Assembly (NCBI RefSeq): GCF_003045775.1
Contig: NZ_PXNS01000005.1
Span: forward strand, 186,001-250,000
Direction of reading: 5' to 3'
DNA: 64,000 nucleotides
From: Halomonas litopenaei
GTDB taxonomy: Bacteria; Pseudomonadota; Gammaproteobacteria; Pseudomonadales; Halomonadaceae
The position numbers and the translations under genes are program-made. The notes beneath the pieces were generated by a model. The model saw only the letters and a program-made list of their open reading frames with translations. It was not told the origin of the DNA and made no database searches. Of this stretch, positions 58,341 to 64,000 are shown piece after piece (the stretch's first letter is position 1; every line of letters starts with the position of its first letter).

Positions 58341-59651
58341 TTGAACACGTCCTTTTCCTTCGTCGACTGGTTTCGCCATTCCTCGCCCTATATCAATGCC
58401 CACCGTGGCCGCACCTTCGTCGTGCTGGTCGAAGGGGAGGCGATGGCGGCGGGGCGAGGGGAGTCGCTGATCCAGGACCTGGCGCTCTTGCACACCCTGG
58501 GGGTCAAGCTGGTGGTGGCCTTCGGCATTCGCCATCAGGTACACAGCGTGCTCGAGGCCGAGGGTATCTCGCCGGTGCGCCATCAGGGGCGCTGGGTCGC
58601 CGACGAAACCATCATGGCCAGGGTCGAGCGGGTCGCCGCCGAGCAGCGCCTGTGGCTCGAGGCGCGGCTGTCACTGGGGCTGCCCAACACGCCGCTGCAC
58701 GGTATCGAGTTGACCACGGTGTCCGGCAATCTGGTCATGGCCAAGCCCCTGGGGGTGCGTGACGGCGTCGACTTCCAGCGTTCCGGCGAGGTACGCCGGG
58801 TCCGCTCGGGGGCAGTCAGAGCCCTGCTCGAGCAGCACTCGCTGGTGCTGCTGCCGCCGCTCGGGTTTTCCAGCACTGGCGAGGTCTTCGATCTGGATGC
58901 CGCAGAGGTCGCCCAGCAAGTGGCAGTGGCGCTGAAGGCCGACAAGTTGATCCTGCTGGGAGAATCCGACGGTCTGCGCGATGACAGCGGGCGGTTGTTG
59001 CGACAGCTGTCTCCGGCGGAGGCGCGGCCGCTGCTGGACGACGCCTCTATCGGTGAGGAGCGCGCACGCCACCTGGGAGCCGCCTGCGAGGCGGCGTCCC
59101 ATGGCGTCGCACGCACCCACCTGTTGTCCTGGCGCGACGCCGACGCTCTGCTGGGCGAACTCTTCACCCGTGACGGCGTCGGCACCATGATCACCCAGCA
59201 TCGCTACGAACAGCTTCGAGCGGCGGGCGTGGAGGATATCGGCGGGCTACTGGAACTGCTGGATCCGCTGGAGAAGCGCGGCATGCTGGTCCCGAGATCC
59301 CGCGAACGGCTCGAGCACGAGATCGACGACTACCTGGTGATCGAGCGTGATGGCATGGTCATCGGTTGCGCCGCCCTGCACCGTTTCGACGACGCCAACG
59401 TCGGTGAGCTGGCCTGCGTGGCGGTGCACCCGGACTATCGTAGCGGGGCCCGTGGTGAACGCCTGCTGGCAGAGATCGAGCGTCAGGCCCGGCGCCAGGG
59501 CATCGATCGTCTGTTTGCCCTGACCACCCACACCGCCCACTGGTTTCTTGAGCACGGCTTTGTCCCCTCGGCGCTCGATGAACTGCCACCGCTGCGACGC
59601 GACGCCTACAATCATGCGCGGAAGTCGAAGGTAATGAGCAAGGCCTTGTAG
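58341..59651 (+). CDS. argA: N-acetylglutamate synthase
   Basis: First step of arginine synthesis: acetylates glutamate with acetyl-CoA. 436 residues. The N-terminal amino-acid-kinase-like domain (SPYINAHRGRTFVVLVEGEAM, DLALLHTLGVKLVVAFGIRHQ) provides the arginine feedback site, and the C-terminal GNAT domain (about 290-436) has GELACVAVHPDYRSGARGERLL, the acetyl-CoA site. The start is TTG 58341, with CAGG upstream; homology starts at once, so a later start is unlikely. Confidence 0.95.
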   Translation: MNTSFSFVDWFRHSSPYINAHRGRTFVVLVEGEAMAAGRGESLIQDLALLHTLGVKLVVAFGIRHQVHSVLEAEGISPVRHQGRWVADETIMARVERVAAEQRLWLEARLSLGLPNTPLHGIELTTVSGNLVMAKPLGVRDGVDFQRSGEVRRVRSGAVRALLEQHSLVLLPPLGFSSTGEVFDLDAAEVAQQVAVALKADKLILLGESDGLRDDSGRLLRQLSPAEARPLLDDASIGEERARHLGAACEAASHGVARTHLLSWRDADALLGELFTRDGVGTMITQHRYEQLRAAGVEDIGGLLELLDPLEKRGMLVPRSRERLEHEIDDYLVIERDGMVIGCAALHRFDDANVGELACVAVHPDYRSGARGERLLAEIERQARRQGIDRLFALTTHTAHWFLEHGFVPSALDELPPLRRDAYNHARKSKVMSKAL

Positions 59652-59687
59652 GGCGTACCAGGGAAGGTGCTCGTCGACGTTTCGGCC

Positions 59688-59727
59688 AACAATTACGGCG
59701 TCTCCAAATGGAGACGCCGTAATTGTT
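59688..59727 (+). terminator. argA terminator
   Basis: A perfect 18-bp stem (59688-59705 with 59710-59727) and 4-nt loop, ending in TTGTTTGTT. It isolates the noncoding locus downstream from argA. Confidence 0.93.
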
Positions 59728-59764
59728 TGTTAAATAAGGATATTTTGATTTTTACTCGTTTTGC

Positions 59765-59780
59765 GTCTGGAATTGGCGAC
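59765..59780. promoter_or_regulatory. Possible GlrR enhancer site
   Basis: GTC-N10-GAC (GTCTGGAATTGGCGAC), the core of the enterobacterial GlrR site TGTC-N10-GACA with both outer bases changed. It lies about 110 bp before the sigma-54 promoter, a normal enhancer distance. Confidence 0.4.
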
Positions 59781-59855
59781 GTTTGTTCAGGGGGCAGACC
59801 TCGAAAGTCGGCCATGACGCTCAAGATGTCTATGGTTGTCGATTTTTGATAATTT

Positions 59856-59868
59856 TAAGTTATTGATA
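59856..59868 (-). promoter_or_regulatory. IHF binding site
   Basis: On the minus strand TATCAATAACTTA fits the IHF consensus WATCAA-N4-TTR without a mismatch. It lies in AT-rich DNA between the enhancer-like site and the sigma-54 promoter, where IHF bending is expected. Confidence 0.7.
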
Positions 59869-59889
59869 ATAAATAAGTTGCTTTGTTTT

Positions 59890-59905
59890 TGGCACGGTGA
59901 TCGCA
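59890..59905 (+). promoter_or_regulatory. Sigma-54 promoter
   Basis: TGGCACGGTGATCGCA fits TGGCAC-N5-TTGCA with one mismatch; GG (-24) and GC (-12) have the required spacing. Transcription should start near 59915. There is no gene to drive except the noncoding locus and, beyond its terminator, glrK. Confidence 0.82.
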
Positions 59906-59914
59906 ATAGTCTTG

Positions 59915-60343
59915 GCGAGCAGGGAAGGTGGCGATCAAGTGTCGTTGTCCTTCCGGGATCGGCGGAGAAATCACTGCCCTGTGCGACTCCGACGAACCCA
60001 GCGCCTGCTCCGCGTGATGTGCGACACAAGGTTGCGATGAGACGGCACCGGCCGATCAGGCATGGAGAGGTGTCGTGAAGAGCAAGGATGCTCTGGCAAG
60101 GAAGCCGACCCCTTCGGGGGAGTCTTTCGCTCCGCCGCCCAGGCGACGGAGCCAGAACGAGGCAGGATGGGAGACCATCCAAGGGGTGAGATCAAGTTCC
60201 TGGTAACGACGATCCCACCTTGGCTTCGGGCCCTTTGGGCCACCCGAAAACCGTTCAATGGGCGGACCAGGCCATCGATTGATCTGTTTTCGACCCTTCA
60301 GTTCCCTGCGTATTCGGGCCGGCCTAGCCGGCCCCTTTTTTTT
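59915..60343 (+). ncRNA. Sigma-54-dependent noncoding RNA locus upstream of glrK (GlmY position, GGA-loop hairpins)
   Basis: Over 400 bp with no credible protein, between a sigma-54 promoter and a strong terminator. Hairpins include AGAGC-AAGGAT-GCTCT (60079-60094), GGC-AAGGAA-GCC (60095-60106) and GGATG-GGAGAC-CATCC (60165-60180 with its flank), each with GGA in the loop as CsrA prefers; a 6-bp helix CGACAC/GTGTCG pairs 60022-60027 with 60070-60075. In E. coli the sRNA GlmY lies before glrK and is driven by sigma-54, GlrR and IHF. I cannot tell whether this is one RNA of about 430 nt or two, perhaps with a break at the hairpin near 60107-60124, nor whether it is a GlmY homologue or a CsrA antagonist. 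Confidence 0.55.
60316..60343 (+). terminator. Terminator of the glrK-upstream RNA
   Basis: A perfect 8-bp stem GGGCCGGC / GCCGGCCC with loop CTA, followed by C and eight T (60336-60343). No protein gene ends before it. Confidence 0.92.
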
Positions 60344-60422
60344 CATACGGTTTTTTGCGAAGTCGGCTGAGCGTTTGACGCGGGGGTAATGGGCCAACTC
60401 TGGTATTCTTCTGGATGGATTG

Positions 60423-61970
60423 ATGGACGCTTCATTCACCTTCCTTCACAGAACTCTGGTCATGACCTCTGCTGCCACGCGCCGTTGGCGCCCCCGCTCG
60501 TTGTTGCAACTGGTGCTGCTGGCCTTCGTGGTGGTCATGCTGCCGCTTGGTGTGCTGATGTACCAGGCTGGTCAGGCGCTGTCGGAGCTGTCGCGGCTGG
60601 CTGAGGTCAGCGCTCGTCAGGCGGTGTCCGAGACACGTCGGGCACGCACCCTGGGGTCGCTGGCGGTGGAAATGGAGCGTGGTGCGCGCCAGTACGCGGT
60701 GATCCAGGAAGAAAGCCTGCTCGACATCTATGCCGATCGTCTGGCCGAGTTCCGCGAGTTGCTGGCGCGTCAGCGCCTGCTGCTGCCCGATGACCCCGAC
60801 ATCCAGGCGCTGGAACGCCTGCTCGACGAACTCGCGACCCTGCCGCAACAGCCGCCGGAGGCCTACGCGGCTTCGCTCGACGACTTTGTAGCCTTTTCCC
60901 GACACGTCGAGGGTATGCGCCAGGCCACCAACAGGCGCATCGATCTGCGCCTGGACGCCATCCGTGAACGGGCTCGACAAGTGCAGCAACGCCTGTGGTG
61001 GCAGACCGGGGCGCTGGTCTCGGCGAGTCTGATGCTGATGCTGTTGTTCACCCGCTTGATCATACGCCCGGTGCGTCAGCTAGAGCGGCGCATCCTCGGC
61101 ATTGGCAGTGGCTATCAGGACAGCCAGCAGCGCCACGTTCAGGGCCCTGCGGAGCTGGTAGCGCTGGGCGAGAGGCTCGACTGGTTGACCCATCGCCTGG
61201 AAGAACTCGAAGCCCAGAAACAGCAGTTCCTGCGCCATATGTCCCATGAACTGAAGACACCGCTGGCCAGCGTTCGTGAGGGATCGGCGCTTTTGTCCGA
61301 TGGCGTGGCCGGTGAGTTGAGCCCGCGTCAGCGTGAAGTGCTGGACCTGATCGACGCCAGCGGCGCCGAACTGCAGCGCCTGATCGAGCAACTGCTCGAC
61401 TATAATCTGTTGCAGCACCACCGCAGTGCGGCCATCGAGCGCCTCGACATGGCCACGGTGGCACGCGAGGTGCTGGCCAAGCATCGATTGAGCCTGCAGT
61501 CCAAGGAAATGGCGGTCGAAGTGTTCTCGGGCCCGCTGCAGTGGCGTGCCGATCATCAGGCCACCGCCCGATTGCTCGATAATCTGGTGTCCAACGCCGT
61601 GGCCTACGGTGAGGATGGTGGCAAGCTGCTGATTCGCGCCCGTGCACGCCACGACAGGCTCGAGCTCGAGGTAGCCAACACCGGCGAGCCGATCGCCGAG
61701 CAGGATCGCGACCACCTTTTCGAGGCCTTCTACCAGGGACGAGCACGACGCAAGGGTGCGCTCAAGGGCTCCGGCATCGGACTCTCCGTGGCGGCCGACT
61801 GCGCTCGTCTGCAGCACGGCCGGCTCGAGCTGATCGATGATCCCGAGTGGCCGGTGTGCTTTCGACTGACGCTGCCGGCAGCACCACCGGAAGATGGCCG
61901 ACATTACGGCCTACATAACGATATAAGGCCCGCATTGACGGGTCAGGACGCAAGGAATCTGACGCTATGA
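60423..61970 (+). CDS. glrK: Sensor histidine kinase GlrK (QseE)
   Basis: 515 residues from ATG 60423; a TTG directly before it and ATG 60462 are alternatives. Two membrane helices (about 28-46 and 196-213) flank a helical periplasmic domain. A HAMP-like linker is followed by the HisKA H-box FLRHMSHELKTPLASVREG, with phospho-acceptor His275, and an HATPase domain with LLDNLVSNAVAYGEDGG and the G-box KGSGIGLSVAADC. It activates GlrR. The stop overlaps qseG by ATGA, as in the conserved glrK-qseG-glrR operon. Confidence 0.93.
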   Translation: MDASFTFLHRTLVMTSAATRRWRPRSLLQLVLLAFVVVMLPLGVLMYQAGQALSELSRLAEVSARQAVSETRRARTLGSLAVEMERGARQYAVIQEESLLDIYADRLAEFRELLARQRLLLPDDPDIQALERLLDELATLPQQPPEAYAASLDDFVAFSRHVEGMRQATNRRIDLRLDAIRERARQVQQRLWWQTGALVSASLMLMLLFTRLIIRPVRQLERRILGIGSGYQDSQQRHVQGPAELVALGERLDWLTHRLEELEAQKQQFLRHMSHELKTPLASVREGSALLSDGVAGELSPRQREVLDLIDASGAELQRLIEQLLDYNLLQHHRSAAIERLDMATVAREVLAKHRLSLQSKEMAVEVFSGPLQWRADHQATARLLDNLVSNAVAYGEDGGKLLIRARARHDRLELEVANTGEPIAEQDRDHLFEAFYQGRARRKGALKGSGIGLSVAADCARLQHGRLELIDDPEWPVCFRLTLPAAPPEDGRHYGLHNDIRPALTGQDARNLTL

Positions 61971-62554
61971 ACTCTAGGGGTGTGACCCTGACACCTCGAC
62001 GCTCGCTTACCCGAGTCGTCGGCCCTGCCGCTGTTGTCAGTCTGATGCTGGTGATCAGCGGTTGTGAAATGCTGCCTATCGAGTCAGTCGGTGACGAAAC
62101 ACCGGCGGTCGAAGCGCTCGATCTGACCACCTGCCATGCAGAGGTGCCGACCTTTGCCGAGTCTTCTTGCATGTTGACCGACTGGATCGCCTTCGGTCTG
62201 GCCTCCCAGCGTGGCGATCGCCAGTGGCGTGACGCCATGCTGGCGCGGCTGGAAGGTCATGCGCCCGAGCAACGCCTGGGGCGCGCCGTGGCCTTGAGCT
62301 GGGGCAGCGAAGCCCAGTGGGACCAGGCGTCGGAGCTTTACAAGGCGGACCTGAGCCTGGCGCCCGTTGAACTCCAGCCCCTGCTGCGCTACTGGCTCAA
62401 CGAACTCGAAGGGCGGCGCGCCCTGGATGACCGCGCCGGTCGCCATCATGGCGAGGTGGCTCGGCTACGCCAGGAAAACAAGGAACTGGCAGACAAGCTC
62501 GATGCAATGACCGCCATCGAGCAGAACATCAATCTGCGACAGCAGGCGGAATGA
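61967..62554 (+). CDS. qseG: QseG-like outer-membrane lipoprotein
   Basis: 195 residues. The signal peptide ends in a lipobox LVISGC, with Cys33 to be lipidated. The mature protein is helical (QRGDRQWRDAMLARLEGHAPEQRLGRAVALSW) and ends in a coiled coil (VARLRQENKELADKLDAMTAIEQNI). It has little simple sequence identity to E. coli QseG, but length, lipobox, coil and position match. QseG is reported to interact with the sensor kinase and modulate it in response to the envelope. Confidence 0.82.
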   Translation: MNSRGVTLTPRRSLTRVVGPAAVVSLMLVISGCEMLPIESVGDETPAVEALDLTTCHAEVPTFAESSCMLTDWIAFGLASQRGDRQWRDAMLARLEGHAPEQRLGRAVALSWGSEAQWDQASELYKADLSLAPVELQPLLRYWLNELEGRRALDDRAGRHHGEVARLRQENKELADKLDAMTAIEQNINLRQQAE

Positions 62555-62608
62555 GAGCAGAGCACCAACCAGCGACAGCGGATGGAGTGAAATTGTGGAG
62601 ACGGTGAT

Positions 62609-63994
62609 ATGAAGCAAGTCGCAGCGACCGCGAACGCCAGGACATCGGCCCATGTACTGCTGGTAGACGATGATGTCAGCCTGCTGAAGCTTCTGGGCAT
62701 GCGCCTGGAAAGCCGCGGCTATCGGGTGACCACCGCCGAGAGCGGTCGCGAGGCGCTCAAACGGCTGGAAGAAGGGCGGCCGGATCTGGTGCTGTCTGAC
62801 CTGCGCATGGATGAAATGGACGGCATGGCGCTGTTCCAGGATATCCAGCGGCGCATGCCCGGCCTGCCGGTGATCATCCTGACCGCCCATGGCTCGATTC
62901 CGGATGCGGTCAGCGCCACTCGCCAGGGCGTGTTCAGCTTTCTGACCAAACCGGTGGACCGCGAAGAGCTGTTCGGTGCCATCGACGATGCTCTGTCCAA
63001 TACCGCCAGCAGCGGCGAAGGTGACGACAGCTGGCGCGACGAGATCATCACCCGCAGCCCTGAAATGGAGCGTATTCTCGAGCAGGCGCGGATGGTGGCG
63101 GGGTCCGATGTCAGCGTGCTGGTCACTGGACCATCGGGCTCCGGCAAGGAGCTGCTGGCCAATGCCATCCACAAGGCCAGCGCCCGCGCCGACAAGCCCT
63201 TTATCGCGATCAACTGCGGCGCGCTGCCGGAGCAGTTGCTGGAAAGCGAGCTGTTTGGCCACGCCAAGGGCGCCTTCACCGGGGCCATCAGCGAACACGG
63301 CGGGCTGTTCCAGGCGGCCGACGGTGGCACCCTGTTCCTGGACGAGATCGGCGACATGCCGCTGGCGATCCAGGTCAAGCTGCTGCGGGTATTGCAGGAG
63401 CGTCAGGTGCGCCCGGTGGGCTCCACCACGTCGGTGCCGGTGGACGTGCGGGTGCTGTCGGCGACCCATCGCGATCTGGATCAGGCCATGCATGAAGGTG
63501 AGTTCCGTGAGGATCTCTACTATCGCCTCAACGTGGTCAACCTGAAGCTGCCGGCGCTCAAGGATCGCGCCGAGGATGTGCCGCTGCTGGTCAAGCATCT
63601 GGTGGCCCAGGCGGCGTCGCGCCACAAGCCCTTCGTCAAGGGGTTCTCGCCGGAGGCGCTCAATCTGCTGGCAACCTGTGCCTGGCCCGGCAATGTGCGT
63701 CAACTGGTCAACGTGGTCGAGCAGTGCGTGGCACTGTCCAGTGCGCCGATGATCCCGGAAGCCCTGGTGGCCCAGGCGCTGGCGGCGGAAGACAACGCCA
63801 TGCCGACCTTCAACGACGCTCGCGCAGGATTCGAGCGTAGCTACCTGGTCAAGGTGCTGAAGATTACCGAGGGCAACGTGACCCAGGCGGCGCGCATCGC
63901 CGGACGTAACCGCACCGACTTCTACAAGCTGTTGTCCCGCCATGAGCTGGAACCCGCCTCGTTCAAGCCGGGGGTGGCAAGCCCTTCTCGCTAG
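62609..63994 (+). CDS. glrR: Sigma-54-dependent response regulator GlrR (QseF)
   Basis: 461 residues. Receiver domain with phospho-acceptor Asp64 (LVLSDLRMDEMDG). AAA+ domain with Walker A TGPSGSGKELLANAIH, the sigma-54 contact motif GAFTGA, GGTLFLDEIGDMPL and the sensor region AWPGNVRQLVNVVEQC. C-terminal Fis-type helix-turn-helix (NVTQAARIAGRNRTDFYKLL). Length and operon match GlrR. The nearest sigma-54 promoter is the one at 59890, before its own operon, so the noncoding locus is the natural first target. Confidence 0.95.
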   Translation: MKQVAATANARTSAHVLLVDDDVSLLKLLGMRLESRGYRVTTAESGREALKRLEEGRPDLVLSDLRMDEMDGMALFQDIQRRMPGLPVIILTAHGSIPDAVSATRQGVFSFLTKPVDREELFGAIDDALSNTASSGEGDDSWRDEIITRSPEMERILEQARMVAGSDVSVLVTGPSGSGKELLANAIHKASARADKPFIAINCGALPEQLLESELFGHAKGAFTGAISEHGGLFQAADGGTLFLDEIGDMPLAIQVKLLRVLQERQVRPVGSTTSVPVDVRVLSATHRDLDQAMHEGEFREDLYYRLNVVNLKLPALKDRAEDVPLLVKHLVAQAASRHKPFVKGFSPEALNLLATCAWPGNVRQLVNVVEQCVALSSAPMIPEALVAQALAAEDNAMPTFNDARAGFERSYLVKVLKITEGNVTQAARIAGRNRTDFYKLLSRHELEPASFKPGVASPSR

Positions 63995-64000
63995 CCCGAT

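Noticed and set aside
59836-60370. Possible small proteins (59836-60078 and 60062-60370)
   Set aside because: No ribosome site, no recognisable domain, codon use unlike neighbouring genes, and the segment is better explained as structured RNA between a sigma-54 promoter and a terminator.

Overview
The window reads as ordinary chromosome of a GC-rich gammaproteobacterium, most likely a Halomonadaceae member (Halomonas or a close relative). This rests on protein style (acidic, Asp/Glu-rich linkers), on an SMC chromosome organiser instead of MukB, and on pseudomonad-like gene order (gltBD, eno-kdsA-pyrG, mutS-fdxA, recA-recX-alaS-lysC-csrA-tRNA). No species can be named from sequence alone. I found no prophage, insertion sequence or CRISPR array.

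Layout: 1-7748 aroK end, aroB, gltB, gltD (aromatic and glutamate synthesis). 7835-11960 pyrG, kdsA, eno. 12240-12918 a small RNA and convergent fdxA, then mutS on the minus strand. 16030-18947 a 52-residue membrane protein (YqaE/Pmp3 type) with an unusual leader, then pncC, recA with its SOS box, and recX. 19131-23966 alaS, lysC, csrA, tRNA-Ser and two identical tRNA-Arg genes, followed by a repeat-rich stretch. 24306-31918 a DUF1989 protein, dusC, the sodium-pumping oxaloacetate decarboxylase oadGAB and an OlsF-like ornithine-lipid synthase. 31996-33098 a yigZ / LexA-type peptidase pair under its own SOS box. 33375-49099 the cytochrome c maturation genes ccmABCDEFGHI running almost directly into smc, then zipA, ligA and yheU. 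49300-53866 mnmC, yciI, rnm, yciO. 53989-58102 a potassium channel, a CYTH phosphatase, and a PhoU-like/Pit phosphate pair. 58341-63994 argA, a long noncoding locus, and glrK-qseG-glrR.

The main theme is post-transcriptional control. The window holds csrA itself; a probable CsrA-sequestering RNA of the RsmZ/CsrB kind, still next to fdxA as in Pseudomonas; an mRNA leader (YqaE) with six evenly spaced GGA motifs, the last being its ribosome site; and a noncoding locus before glrK with a near-consensus sigma-54 promoter and a consensus-matching IHF site, in the place where enterobacteria keep the sRNA GlmY. That second locus also folds into GGA-loop hairpins, so it may link GlrK/GlrR signalling to CsrA. 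These RNA calls are inferences from sequence and position.
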